64,000 bases of DNA from Mesomycoplasma lagogenitalium (GCF_029854295.1 NZ_CP122979.1:744001-808000), one strand, 5' to 3'. Shown: positions 24,226 to 35,064, counted from the first letter of the stretch. Translations and numbers: made by a program. The notes: generated by a model not told the origin, from the sequence alone.

Positions 24226-25917
24226 ATGATTGAAAAAATAAAAAAGAGCATTTCATCTTCACCTGGTGTTTATCTTTGAAAAAATAAAAACGGGGAAATT
24301 ATTTATATTGGAAAGGCAATTAATTTAAAAAGTCGAATGCTACAATATTTTAAAGGTTCTAAAAATTCTCGTTATACTTATAAAATGGTTGAAGAAATTG
24401 ACAGTTTCGAAACAATTGAAACAAGAAACGAAAAAGAAGCATTAGCTTTAGAAACTAGATTAATTTCTGAAAAAAATCCCAAATACAATATACTTTTAAA
24501 AAATAACAAATCATATCCATATTTAGTTATTATAAAAAATAAAAAAATTGAAATTAAAATTGAAAATCATATTTCTAACAAAAGAAATCATTTTTATTTT
24601 GGACCATTTCCTCCAAATTATGGAATTACAAATATTAAAAATCTTTTAGAAAGAAAGTTTTTATATCACAATGGTTTATTAATAAAAGATGAAATGTGAA
24701 ATCCCGAAATAGTAGAAAATAAATTTTTAGATATTAAAAAGATTTTAACAAATAAAAATAAAACTTTTTTAAATCATTTAATTGAAGAATGCGAAGAGTT
24801 AAAAAAGGATCCTAATAAATGAGAACTTGCTTTTGAAATATTTAAAGTCATTCAAAAATTTCAAAAAAATTTAAACGAAAATCAAGCAATAGATCTAAAA
24901 ACCAATAGCGACATAGATTTTATTGATGTTGTTGAAAACGAAAAAAATTTTTTTGTCACTATTTATTTTTATCGGTTTGGTTCCTTTTTAGATAAAAGAG
25001 ATGAAATTTTTGCAAAAAAAGTTGAATTAAATGAATTTATTATTGAATTTTTAAATCGTTATTATCGTGATAATTTAGTTCCGAAAAACATTGTTTTTGA
25101 TAATAAATTTCAAAATTTTGACTGAGATGATTTTGATTATAAAGACAAAATTATGTTTGCCAAAACTGGAGAATATAAAAATGCTATGAACTTAGTTTTG
25201 ATGCATTCTGAATCTAAATTAACTAATAAATTATTGCTAATGAAAATTGAAAAAGAAGAAAACATCATTAACGAATTAAAAACTACTTTAAATTTAGATT
25301 CATTGAATAATTTTATTATTATTGATAATTCTTTTGAAATCGATAATTTTCCTACCACATTCATTTCTTTTTGAAATAAAAATCAAAATTTAAAGAATTA
25401 TAATTTTTTTTACTATCACGAAAGCAAAAATATTAAAGGTGATAATAAATTAATGGAAATTGCCATTGAAAAATATTTAAATAAAGATATTCCTCAACTC
25501 GATTTAATTTTAGTAGACGGAGCAACAATTCAAATCAATTCAGTTTATAATGTTTTGAAAAAACTTAAAAAAAATATTAAAATAGCAGGACTAAAAAAAG
25601 ATAATAATCACAAAACAAAAGAGTTAATTGATGAATTTGATAATAAAATCAACATTTCCGAACCTTTATTTTTATTTTTAAGCAAGGTTCAAGAAGAAGT
25701 GGATTTAATTGCTAAAAAGGCCTATAATAAAAGAAAAATTCAAAATCAAAACAAAAGTTTTTTATCCAAGACATTAAAAATTAGTAAAGAAACTGAAAAT
25801 TTAATGCTTCAACATTTTTTAAATTATGAAAACATTTATAATGCCAGTGACAATGAATTACTTTTATTTTTAACAAAAGAACAAATTATAAAAATGAAAA
25901 AAATTATCAAAAAATAA
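24226..25917 (+). CDS. uvrC: Excinuclease ABC subunit C
   Basis: Makes the dual incisions of nucleotide excision repair. The 563-residue product has the GIY-YIG nuclease domain (SPGVYLWKNKNGEIIYIGKA), NEKEALALETRLISEKNPKYN, and the RNase H-like C-terminal nuclease (LDLILVDGATIQINSVYNV). The extreme C-terminal HhH region is short. TGA codes Trp throughout. It reads toward the prophage, which begins about 90 bp downstream. Confidence 0.94.
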
Positions 25918-25942
25918 AATTTTAATCAATAATTATAATAAA

Positions 25943-25977
25943 AAATTCTCTAAATTAGAGGATTTTTATTATTTTTT
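25943..25977 (+). terminator. Terminator after uvrC
   Basis: Palindrome CTCTAA-A-TTAGAG within ATTCTCTAAATTAGAGGAT, followed by TTTTTATTATTTTTTT. It isolates uvrC from the prophage left end. Confidence 0.75.
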
Positions 25978-26006
25978 TAAAATATTTGAATCTAAATTAA
26001 TTAGAT

Positions 26007-26038
26007 ATTGATATTTTCTTAACTTTTACAACCTTGCA
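26007..26038. other. Candidate attL: core plus arm-type site
   Basis: Core ATTGATATTTT at 26007-26017, then ACAACCTTGCA at 26028-26038. The arm sequence recurs in inverted orientation (TGCAAGGTTGT) at 59855-59865 next to the other core, so in a circular phage the two arms would flank one core. Short cores occur by chance in AT-rich DNA; the paired arms are what support this. Confidence 0.5.
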
Positions 26039-26050
26039 ATTAAAAAATGG

Positions 26051-26077
26051 ATAGTAGTTAAATTTTTAACTAACTAT
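26051..26077. promoter_or_regulatory. Dyad upstream of the first early gene
   Basis: Near-palindrome with TAGTTAA at 26055 and TTAACTA at 26066, extended outward by ATAGT and ACTAT. It sits 27 bp before the first ATG of the early operon and could be an operator or leader hairpin. No adjacent -35/-10 pair is convincing. Confidence 0.4.
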
Positions 26078-26103
26078 TAAAAAAACTGAAAGGTTAAACA
26101 ATA

Positions 26104-26385
26104 ATGAAAAAAATTAAATTTAATAAAAACGAAACTATGGGAACTGAATTTAATATTGTGGAGTACCAATACAATGAGATGAAAGATGCCCAACGAGCAA
26201 TTCAAAAAGTTAATAACAGAGAAAAGCAAGAGGAGCTTTTTAAAAAATTAAGTGATATATCGATAAACGCGAAAAAATCGCACAACCAATTCCAAAAGGA
26301 TTTACTTGAATTTTGCCAAGATATGATAAAACTCAACGAAGAATTAGACCAAGTTCTTGTCGATGAAGAAAATAAAACAAGTTAA
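26104..26385 (+). CDS. Hypothetical phage early protein 1
   Basis: 93 residues, highly charged and predicted helical (EYQYNEMKDAQRAIQKVNNR), with no recognisable domain. GAAAGG lies 10 bases before the ATG. It is the first gene after the left end and so the first that a promoter reading across a circular junction would reach. Its position is typical of a small regulator or anti-host protein, but nothing in the sequence shows which. Confidence 0.7.
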   Translation: MKKIKFNKNETMGTEFNIVEYQYNEMKDAQRAIQKVNNREKQEELFKKLSDISINAKKSHNQFQKDLLEFCQDMIKLNEELDQVLVDEENKTS

Positions 26386-26416
26386 TGTATCTTACAAAAT
26401 GAGGAGGATCAAAATA

Positions 26417-26509
26417 ATGATAATTAAAAAATATTTAAAAAGTAATGTAAACGGCACGCCGTTTATTTCTATCGATAAAATCAAGGAGGAAAATGGTGGA
26501 AAAATATAA
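26417..26509 (+). CDS. Possible 30-residue leader peptide
   Basis: ATG 26417 is preceded by a strong GAGGAGG site and opens a 30-codon frame that ends in TAA at 26509, overlapping the next gene by 17 bases. The peptide (MIIKKYLKSNVNGTPFISID at its start) starts somewhat like the KKYL of the following paralogue family. It may be translated to couple into the next gene, or be a truncated relative. Confidence 0.45.
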   Translation: MIIKKYLKSNVNGTPFISIDKIKEENGGKI

Positions 26510-26882
26510 CTACTGAAAAAATCACTTAAAAACTTTATCGGTTGATTTAGACAAAGAATTAAGCGACCATTATTTTTATAAGGTTAAAGATGTAAAAAAT
26601 ATCGTTGAGCAAAACACATTTTCGAATTATTTTTCGCACCCTGATGAAGTAAATTATTCTGCTGTTGCACAGTTATTTACTAGGTTAAAAAATGAATTTA
26701 CGGACTTTATTCAAAACTGCAATGATGATGAATTTGTTGGCATTATTAAGGACGATAACGGCAAAGTAATATGAGTTAAATACGACACCGACAAAATGTT
26801 AAAACTTTTTTTAGATAATAGCGAACATTTATGAAATCCCGAGGAAGTTGCAGAACTACGGATAAAAATAAAATTAAAGTAA
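26493..26882 (+). CDS. KKYL-module protein, single module
   Basis: 129 residues beginning MVEKYNYWKNHLKTLSVDLD, with AAGGAGGA before the ATG. The opening ~45 residues (K-x-LK-x-hydrophobic-x-hydrophobic-DLD, then FYKVKDVKNIVEQNTF) match the starts of the next two genes, so this is the first member of a tandemly duplicated family. UGA codes two Trp. Function unknown; no domain recognised. Confidence 0.75.
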
Positions 26883-26894
26883 GAAGGTAAAAAA

Positions 26895-27755
26895 ATGTAT
26901 AGATACAATAAATTAAAAAAATATTTAAAAACTGTTGGTATAGATCTGACTCTTGATTTAGCAAGTAATTTTATTTATGAAATTAAAACTATTAAAAAAG
27001 TCATAGAAAGAGAAAGTTTTTTTGAGTATTACAACAAGTTAAAAGAAAAAGCCAAAAAATTAAAACACCGTTGAGTTGAACAAAAGCTATCAGATACACA
27101 GATTCTAGAATTATCTGAAAAATTAAAGGATTTTATTCAAGATTATAACGGGCAAGATAATTTTTTAATAGTGAGAGGCAGCCGAGAAATAGAGTGTCGC
27201 CATGAGTGGACAGTAGGGAGTGAACAACATATGCTACATCTCTACTTAATAATTTGACAAAACTCTTTTACTTGGCGCGAACAAAAGGAAATTAAAAACA
27301 TTATAGAATTACCAAAAAAAGAACTTGAAGTAATTGAAAAATATAAAAAATTAAAAAAATACTTGGAAACTATTGACTTTAACTTGGAAAATTGACTAGA
27401 GGGACAATACATTTATAAAACTGAAAAAATTCATAAAATTAGAAAGCGGGAATCATTTTTCGAATTCTGTAAAAGACAGAGAGAAGGTTCATCTATTTGA
27501 CGAATTTGCAACGGCGAAAGGAAAATGATTTTACTAGATTACGAACTTGAAAAATTTTTCAATAATAACTATGATCCATTTGAAGAAGAGTTTATAGGAA
27601 ATTTACAATGTGGTTTTGATGAATATTATTGAACTTGATTTAGAACCAGTGAAGTGCTTGAATATTTTTGAATTATGGCACCACACTATGGACTTATTAA
27701 TAAGCACCAACAAAGAGAAGTTGCTAAAATTTTAAATAAAAAAATGAAGGGATAA
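26895..27755 (+). CDS. KKYL-module protein with two modules
   Basis: 286 residues containing two copies of the module: YNKLKKYLKTVGIDLTLDLA at the N-terminus and YKKLKKYLETIDFNLENWL in the middle, each followed by (F/Y)IY, a Lys-rich stretch and RESFFE(Y/F). It looks like a fusion of two ancestral genes by tandem duplication. It is rich in UGA Trp codons. I do not recognise the fold; cytoplasmic by composition. Confidence 0.75.
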
Positions 27756-27759
27756 AATA

Positions 27760-28458
27760 ATGGAAAAGTATAAAAAATTAAAAAAATATCTTGAAAATTT
27801 TGACATTGATTTAGATAGTGCTCTAGAAAGTAATTTTATTTACAACATTAAAAATTTAAAAGAAATAAAAAACCCTGAGGAATTTGGTAAATATTTAAAT
27901 GAAAAACATAAAAATAAATGATCCTTGCTGCTTAAATTAGACGAAGTAAGAAAAATCAATGAGGAAAATTATTTTATGGCAATTGTTTATGACGAGGATG
28001 TAAATGATTATGTTTGAACTTATTACACACCAAACAAAGCAGCCACTTTTTACCTCCCTATTGCTAAAAACATTTTTAATGAAACTGAATTTAAAGAGAT
28101 TGAAGAAATTTTAAAGGGCGGTGAAAATGAACGACATTGAAGGGCAAATATGAACGAACTTTCTAAAACTATCACTTTAATGAATAAATGTTATAGAAAA
28201 GGTGAGGCACTTAGGGAAATTATTTTAAATCTGTTTTTATATTTTGGTTTACAGGTTGATAAAAGTCGCATCGAAAACACACTTGAGCCCCAACAAATTG
28301 AATTAATTGACATAGAAGAAGTAAGGAAATTAATGCGGGATCTAGATGCAATTTCGGAAAGTTATTTTTTAGACCGTTTTAATAAAATAAAAGAAGAAGA
28401 GCCGAGCAACATTTATGTAAAGAAATTAGAAAAGGCCTTTGCTGATTTAAATAAATAA
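27760..28458 (+). CDS. KKYL-module protein fused to a helical C-terminal part
   Basis: A 232-residue open frame when TGA at 28136 is read as Trp. The N-terminal ~130 residues are a fourth module (YKKLKKYLENFDIDLDSALE). The C-terminal ~100 residues (from NELSKTITLMNKCYRKGEA) are helical and unrelated to the module. An internal ATG at 28150 with GAAGGG before it could also start a separate 102-residue protein; sequence alone cannot decide between fusion and re-initiation. Confidence 0.65.
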
Positions 28459-28469
28459 AGAGTTAAAAA

Positions 28470-28814
28470 ATGGAATTTAGCCTTTTTTCTTCTTCTACTG
28501 GTAACCCGATAAAAATAAAAGAAGCTGTCGAACTTTTAAAAAAATTTAATAATAACGAAATAAATTTTTATGACATTAATCATTGGAATTACGGACTGCT
28601 ATTTTTTACATTTTTTTACCTTTATCATTATTTAACAGATGAGGAGGTTCAAGAGTTGGTAGATAAAAATAAAGTTAATCAATTTTTTATTAATAATAAA
28701 AATGAGTGAAGTAAATTAATAACAAAACCATTAATTACAAATATGAAAAACGAAACGAGATACGACTGACTATTTAAAACATACATTAAAAGGGAGTTTT
28801 TAAATGATTGATAA
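28470..28814 (+). CDS. Hypothetical phage early protein
   Basis: 114 residues: a front part with a hydrophobic, aromatic stretch (YGLLFFTFFYLYHYLTDEEV) that may be a membrane or buried helix, and a basic tail after UGA-coded Trp at 28707. It sits in the early operon with 11- to 23-base gaps. No family recognised. Confidence 0.65.
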
Positions 28815-28837
28815 AATCATCAGAAAGGCAAAGAGTT

Positions 28838-29146
28838 ATGATCTGATTTTTTAAAAAACTTACAACAATAAAAAAATTTAATAAAAAAGATAGCAGAAGC
28901 GAAAGGTACTGAAATTATAGGGCAATTGATGAACTATCTTTATTAATTTGAAGAGTTAAAGAAATCGATCGACTTGCGAAAAAAATCAGAAAATTAAACA
29001 GTAGAAAATTTAAATCGAATTCTAAAATCAAAGGACTTGAAGTTCAATTAAGAGATTTAGAAGATAAAGCAAATCAGCAATTTGAAAAATTAACCACAAC
29101 GAAACTGAGCAACTCTAGTTTTGAATGGACTAGGTTGGATTATTAA
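28838..29146 (+). CDS. Hypothetical basic early protein
   Basis: 102 residues starting MIWFFKKLTTIKKFNKKDSR, with four UGA Trp codons, which explains why it is broken in a standard-code scan. The middle is strongly basic and coiled-coil-like (LAKKIRKLNSRKFKSNSKIK then GLEVQLRDLEDKANQQFEKL). AGGCAAAGAG lies before the ATG. Its stop overlaps the stop of the convergent HNH gene by four bases. Function unknown. Confidence 0.65.
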
Positions 29147-29670
29147 TCTGAATTTACCCCCATTCTAATTTTAAAAATTTTTGATAAATCAAATTCAACT
29201 GCATTATTAAAAACAATATTAAAGGAAATAAATTTAATAGTTATAAAAAATTTAACTAGATATTGAATCAACTTATCAACTTGAGAAGGTGTTAAATTAT
29301 TTTGTTTTAAATTAATCACATAAAAATTACCATAGTTTAAAAATCTTTTAACATCGGAAAACAAAAACTCATTACCTTCAATATTTAAACCATTTTCAAC
29401 ATTTAAATTTATTTTGATTTTAATATCTTTTACATTTAATTTTTTTAAATTTAACATATATAAAGATTTATTACCGTGGCACTTTCAACATAAAGTTTGA
29501 AGATTGTTTTTATTTAAAAATAAATTTAAATTGTTGTTATGTTCCAAGATGTGGTCAACTTGTAAATTTAAGGTTGTAAAACAATTTTTACAATATGGAA
29601 ATTTATTTAAATGCTCGTTTTTAATAGTGATTCACTCTTTAGAATTGTAGGGGTATTTTCAGTTAATCAT
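29143..29670 (-). CDS. HNH endonuclease with a C-terminal extra domain
   Basis: DNA endonuclease of 175 residues. The zinc/HNH core lies at residues 27-70: C27-x2-C30, VDHILEH with His40, NKNNLQTL and C61-x2-C64-H65, then GNK. The C-terminal ~100 residues (from LNVKDIKIKINLNV) form an unrecognised alpha/beta domain. It is the only minus-strand gene in the early region and lies tail-to-tail with a basic protein gene, an arrangement typical of free-standing homing-type nucleases. Several Trp are UGA. Confidence 0.85.
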
Positions 29671-29684
29671 TGTATTAATATAAT
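29656..29684 (+). promoter_or_regulatory. Possible internal early promoter
   Basis: TATAAT at 29679-29684 with a weak TTTTCA 17 bases upstream, 25 bp before the RecF-like gene. It overlaps the start of the divergent HNH gene. A plausible second entry point for the replication cluster. Confidence 0.4.
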
Positions 29685-29709
29685 AACAAAAAAAACATTA
29701 AGGAGGATT

Positions 29710-30825
29710 ATGAAAATAAAACAGATTAAATTAATTGACTTTAAAGGTGTAAGCCAGTATATTAATAACCAATTAAATAATGGAATTGATGAGCCAACTT
29801 TTAGTGGTAAAAATGCTAGTGGTAAAAGTAGCAAACTAGAAGCTATTACTTATTTACTTGGAAATAAAAAAAATTTAGAGAATAAAACTTTTAATATACA
29901 ATCAAAATTAACCGAGCAACCGCCTTATATTAGTTTATTAATTGAAAAAGATGGAATCGAGTATTCTATCGAGTTTAACAATGATAATTATTTAATTAAT
30001 AATAAAATTTATAAAGTAGTTAAGTTTAGGGAAAAAATTACGGAGTTGCTCAATATTAGCGGCGATCTTTTACACTTTTTATGTGTTCCGTCTTACTTTG
30101 CCTCTTTAAATAGAAACGACCAAAAAACTGCTTTTATTAACATAGTTGAAAAAGTTTGATTCAATAATTATAATCACATTAATTTATTTGACGAGCCAAC
30201 ACTTGAACAATTAAGGGAAAAACACTTTTTAAAACGAGAGCAAAGCAAAAGTATGGTAGAGTTAAAAAAACTAATAAGTAAAAAAATAAAAGAAGTTAAG
30301 GCTCAGTTTGATGTTGGTTTTTTAGGTAGATATAAAGACAATTTCAACAAACCGATCGAACTTTTAGAAAATGAACTAATAACAGCCGATAAAAATCTAG
30401 AACATTTAATAACGGTTGCGATAAATATAAAAAACGATTATAAAAATGCCATTAATGAAAGTCAATTAATTGAATCATTAAATTCAGATTTAATTTTATT
30501 TAATCAAGCCGAAATCAATGTTTTAAAGGAAATTAATAAAAAAATATTAGAGCATAATTTTAACTTCCAAATTAATTTTTTAACAAGCGGAGAAGATGAG
30601 GGCGAATTAATTATTACTGATTTAAATAATGTTGAATATAAAGATCTAAACAGAGCGGAAAAAGTCATTCTAGGAACAGAAATCTCGTTATTTTTTCAAA
30701 AATTATTAAATGTTAATTTATTTTTAATTTACGATGATTTTGAGCATTTAGATGATAGTAATAAAATGAGATTAAAAGAGATTACAAAAAATAACCAGGT
30801 AATTACTGCAAAGGTGGATCAATAG
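29710..30825 (+). CDS. RecF/SMC-like ATPase
   Basis: Phage recombination or replication ATPase of 371 residues. Walker A GKNASGKSS is at residues 33-41; the C-terminal half has LNRAEKVILGTEISLFFQ as a signature-like helix and LFLIYDDFEHLD as Walker B with the D-loop. A central coiled coil is short. AAGGAGG directly precedes ATG 29710. It overlaps the next gene by one base (TAGTG) and is likely the SbcC/RecF-type partner of the nuclease genes that follow. Confidence 0.82.
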
Positions 30826-31601
30826 TGTTTATTCAGTCATTTGGTAGCAGTAGTGCGGGTAATAGTTATTTAATTACCGATAATAATGACATAAATGAAA
30901 GTATTGTCATCGATCTAGGCATAAACATTATTAAAAACATTGAATACCTTTCCACCCTTTTAAAGGTCAAGTATGTTTTTATCTCTCACGAACACAGCGA
31001 CCACACTAAATACCTAAAAACATTTTTAAAATTCAATATAAAAACAAAAGTAATCATCAATAAAGAGTGCTTCAATGAACTTGCGAGATACGATTCCTTT
31101 TACGAAAGAATTAAGCACCGTTTTATCTTTTTGAATTATGGAGAGTATAAGGAAATTGATTTTTTAACTGTTTGGGCTTTTAAATGTAATCATAATTCGG
31201 CTGCTAATAATGGTTATGTGATTAATTTCATTAATAAAAACAAAAAAATTTTATTTTTTACCGATTGTGGTTCTCTAGATTTAAAGCAGTTTAAAAATAT
31301 TAATTTTAAAAATATTAATGCTTATTTGATAGAAAGCAATCACCAAGAAAAAAACCCGAGTAATATAAAGGAAGACATTCAACAGAGTAAGTGAGGTCAT
31401 TTTAGCTTTAAACAATCAGCGGAATTTATTGATTGGGTTAAAATGAAAATTAAAAACAATTACCAAGAGATTAAACCGCTTTTCGTTTTACTTCATACCT
31501 CTTACACATACGAGAAACAATTAAAGGAACTAGATAAAAATTTAAATGTTGATTTTGTTAGATTAGAGCGAATAGTGCCGACATTGATTAAATTAAATTA
31601 A
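30825..31601 (+). CDS. Metallo-beta-lactamase-fold hydrolase
   Basis: 258 residues starting at GTG 30825, which shares a G with the preceding TAG. The start FGSSSAGNSYLI and HEHSDH at residues 55-60 (HxHxDH) are the family hallmarks; a third ligand region is FFTDCGS, and ESNH comes later. Related phage and bacterial proteins (YycJ/WalJ type) act as DNA nucleases. Placement between the RecF-like ATPase and VRR-NUC supports a DNA-processing role. Confidence 0.85.
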
Positions 31602-31608
31602 TTGTAAA

Positions 31609-31977
31609 ATGCTTGAGAAAAATTTAGAACAAAGGATAAAAAAATTTTTTGATAAAAATGGCATAAATTATTTTAAAATACACGGACAATCTTTTCAAGT
31701 TTCGGGAATAGCCGATTTGTTTGTGTTTCACAATTTCAGGGCTTATGCTCTAGAGGTTAAACGAGATTTAAAAAAGAATAAACCGACCAAATTGCAAACA
31801 CTGCAAGCCAAGAAATATCAAAAAAATTTAATTTACCTGTTTATTGATAATAATAATTACGATTTTATTATTCAAAATATTTTAAAAAATAATCTTGAAG
31901 TTTTAAAACACTTATCAGATAAACAAATCGATTATTATATTCAATTTTATAAAAATGGAAATAAAACAACTCTATAA
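31609..31977 (+). CDS. VRR-NUC domain nuclease
   Basis: 122 residues. The core VSGIADLFVFHNFRAYALEV carries the Asp and Glu of the PD-(D/E)XK fold with a following Lys (EVKRD), then the family segment KPTKLQTLQAKK. Such stand-alone VRR-NUC proteins of phages act on branched DNA. It overlaps the SNF2 helicase gene by 23 bases, and the VRR-NUC/SNF2 pairing is a familiar phage replication module. Confidence 0.85.
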   Translation: MLEKNLEQRIKKFFDKNGINYFKIHGQSFQVSGIADLFVFHNFRAYALEVKRDLKKNKPTKLQTLQAKKYQKNLIYLFIDNNNYDFIIQNILKNNLEVLKHLSDKQIDYYIQFYKNGNKTTL

Positions 31978-33316
31978 TTACCAAAGTCAAGCAATAGAAA
32001 AGGCACTAAAATTTAACAAATTTTTAATCGCTCTTGATATGGGTTTAGGTAAGACATTTACCGCATTGTCGTGATTGAAAAAAATAAAATTAAATAATGA
32101 TTTAAATACGGTAATAATTTGCGATAGTAAAAAAATTAATGATTGACAACATGAAGCTGAGCAGTTGGAGTTTAAAAATATAATTGTAGTTGTTAAAAAT
32201 GAAAATGTGGAAATATTTAAAAATTTTAAAAATTTAAAAAACTATATTTTTATTATTTCATACCAAAAATTAAAAAATATTTATAAAAATTATGAAGTGT
32301 TTTTGCACAGTAAATTAAATTTGATTATTGACGAGAGTCAAGCACTAAAAAATCACAGTAGCAAAATCAGCAAATTAATGTTATATATTAATAAACAAGT
32401 TGAAAAATTGCTTTTATTAAGTGGCGATCCAATTTCTAACGGCTACGAAAATTTATTCATTCAAATGAAAATGCTTGAAATTTTTAAAAGTAATTATACT
32501 TATTATAATTTTTTAAATGAATATTGTGTAACCTATCGTTTTCCCAATAAATCTTTTGAAGTTATTAAAGATTATAAAAATGTTAATAAGTTAATGAATT
32601 TACTAAATGAGCGGGCTTTTTTCCTGAAAACAGAAGATGCGATAGTTCTACCAGAAAAAACAGCAAAATTAATAAAAATTAATAATAACGATTTTTATAA
32701 ACAATTTAAACGAGATAAAGCCATCATAAGCGACAGGTGGCAACTAAGTGCAAGCAGTTCGATTAAATTTTTGCACGATTTAAGAATGTTGGCTTCTGGT
32801 GTTGTTAAAGATGATTTAAATAATTTGTTTGTTGTTGATTTTGCTAAGTTAAACGAACTGGAAAAACTTTTAAAAAAAGATAATCAAAACAATTTTACGA
32901 TTTTCTACAATTATAATGCTGAATTATTTTTTATTAAACAATTATTAAAAAAATTAAATTTAACCACTTACGAAATAAACGGCGAAAAAAATGAGATTGA
33001 TTATGCTTTAAATTGTAATACTCGTTTTATTGTCTTGGTTCAATATGGAAGCGGAGCAAGAGGAATCGACGGTTTACAAAATAAAGTTAATAATCAGATT
33101 TACTTCTCTTTACCATTAAGCGGAGAACTGTTTAAACAATCAATTAAAAGGGTTCACCGAATCGGACAAATGAACAAGGTTAATTATTATTTTTTAATAA
33201 ATATACAAACTATCGAATCGGACATTTTGCAAACTTTAAGACAGTCAAAAAATTACACTTTAAAATTATTTGAAAAAAAATACTGAGATAACAAGGAGGA
33301 AACAAATGGAAATTAA
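31955..33316 (+). CDS. SNF2-type DNA helicase
   Basis: 453 residues with UGA-coded Trp near both ends. Walker A is DMGLGKT at residues 28-34, the DExx box is DESQ at 126-129, and the C-terminal motifs V-VI are GSGARGIDGLQN and QSIKRVHRIGQMNKV. It lacks extra nucleosome-related domains, as in phage SNF2 proteins acting at replication forks. It overlaps its neighbours on both sides. Confidence 0.9.
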
Positions 33317-33548
33317 ATTCCAAATATTTTACGACGAAAAACTTGAAAAATATACTTTAGCAAGTTTCAACAAACACGGAAGCAGAAATTCCCGCGGGGT
33401 TATGTTGTTTGAATTAAATAAAGAAATTGAGCAACAGATTGAAAAAAATAAAGGCAAGGCATTAGGCGGAGGAGCAATCTTCGGAACTGCTGGCTTATCA
33501 ATTAAAAGAGCAAACGAAATTATTAAAGGTTATAAAGGAGATGAATAA
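33306..33548 (+). CDS. Hypothetical small replication-cluster protein
   Basis: 80 residues from ATG 33306 with AAGGAGG seven bases upstream; an in-frame ATG 36 bases earlier lacks such a site. The C-terminus has a glycine-rich turn (GKALGGGAIFGTAGLSIKRA). The stop shares a base with the next start (TAATG), so it is coupled to the ssDNA-binding-like gene. No family recognised. Confidence 0.7.
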   Translation: MEIKFQIFYDEKLEKYTLASFNKHGSRNSRGVMLFELNKEIEQQIEKNKGKALGGGAIFGTAGLSIKRANEIIKGYKGDE

Positions 33549-34048
33549 TGGGAATTAATTTTAATAAAGATTGAGAAAAACTAGCTCAAGAAAATAAGGC
33601 GGGATTTATTAAATTACCCGATGGTAAATATAATGTAAAAATTGTAAGTGCTGGCACCGATTTAACAAACGACGGGCTTGAGGTTGTCAAACTTAAAGTC
33701 GAAGTTATGGCACCTGGTTTTGATTATGATAAAAAGACGGTTGAAAAGGTCTTTTATATTGATGAAAATTATCAACATAAACAAAAAAAGAAAATTGACG
33801 AACAGCAACTTGCCTCAATTTTAAGTGATTTAAATGTTGTTAATAATTTAAATACATTAAACGACAAAAAACAATTTTCAAGGGCTTTAATTGACTTGAT
33901 TGATTTAGAATTAAAACTTGAGTATAAAACTAGCGATAAAATTGGGCCAAATGGTAAACCATATAAATCAAAATATTTTTATGTTGAAAATGAAGAAAAT
34001 GAAAACGATAACGACGGCGATGATTTTGATTTAGACGGAATAATCTAA
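33548..34048 (+). CDS. ssDNA-binding-like protein (DUF669-like)
   Basis: 166 residues. The N-terminal half looks like a beta-barrel (GFIKLPDGKYNVKIVSAGTD, LEVVKLKVEVMAP), and the protein ends in an acidic tail (ENDNDGDDFDLDGII) as in SSB proteins that recruit partners through the tail. Position just before methyltransferase, polymerase and primase fits a phage single-strand binding protein. The family name is inferred from pattern only. Confidence 0.6.
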
Positions 34049-34062
34049 AAAAAAGGGGGGGG

Positions 34063-35061
34063 ATGGCATTTAAAACATTAGAAGAAGCGAAAAAAGCCCT
34101 ATTTCAAGAAGAAGAAAGGGCAAGAACAGAAAACTTAATCGATGCTATAAAAAATAAAAATGATGAGTTTTATACTACATACGAGGAAATTGAAAGAGAA
34201 ATCGCTTTTTATGAACAGGATCTAGTTAATAAAACAATTTTTTTGCCCTGCGATGATGTATTTTTATTAAAAGATTATTTTACTAATCCCGACGACATAC
34301 CTTCGCAATTTTGAGTTTATTTTCATAAGAATTTTAAAAAATTAAAATTAAAAAAAATTGTAGCAACTTCTAAAAATTTCAATAATGAGCAGGCAATTGT
34401 TTATGAATATGATGGAAACGGGGACGATAGTAATGTTTTTGATTTTACATATTATAAATTAAATAATGATGGAGATTTTAGGCATTTAGACAATTTTCCT
34501 TTGTTTATTAACAGCGACATAGTAATAACAAATCCGCCGTTTTCAATTAAAACAGATTTTTTAAATGTTCTACGAGCGACAAAAAGCAAATTCTTGTTTA
34601 TTGGACATATGGTAACAATCGGTTCCAATCAATATTTTAAGTTATTTAAACAAAAAAAACTATTTTTCGGTTTTAACTATGTAAGAGAATTCTTTTCCTT
34701 TAAAGCATTTAAAGCCGAAAAGGTCTGAAATAAGGGAGTCAATTGTTTCTGATTTACAAACATTGAAAAAGATCTAAAGTGATACAATTACCTAACACTA
34801 AAAAAGGAACGAGAGAAGAGATACTGAAATTATGTAGATAATTACCCGAATTTAATAAATATTGAAAAAATAATCGTATTGAAAGAAGTTCAACAATTTC
34901 ATAACGGGCTATTTGCTGTTCCTGTAACCGCTTGTGTCGTTTTAGACACTGATAACGAGTGGGAAGTAATTGGAAAGGATGAAGATGGATTCTTTCCTGT
35001 TCTTTATGTTAATAATAAACAATTATTTAAACGAATAATAATTAAAAAGAAAGGTACTTAA
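34063..35061 (+). CDS. Adenine-specific DNA methyltransferase (EcoRI-methylase-like)
   Basis: 332 residues after reading five or more TGA as Trp. SDIVITNPPF at residues 151-160 is the catalytic motif IV of N6-adenine methylases, in the EcoRI-type context; an upstream FLPCDDVFLLKDYF contains the AdoMet-site acidic residues. No restriction partner is encoded nearby, so it is an orphan methylase that may protect phage DNA or mark it. A run of eight G forms its ribosome site. Confidence 0.82.
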
Positions 35062-35064
35062 AAA

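Noticed and set aside
28804-28854. 16-codon frame MIDKIIRKAKSYDLIF between early genes
   Set aside because: Too short to support; overlaps the next start and may only serve translational coupling.
32165-33286. SNF2 helicase starting at TTG 32165
   Set aside because: The frame extends upstream through UGA Trp to ATG 31955 and gains the Walker A motif, so the longer form is correct.
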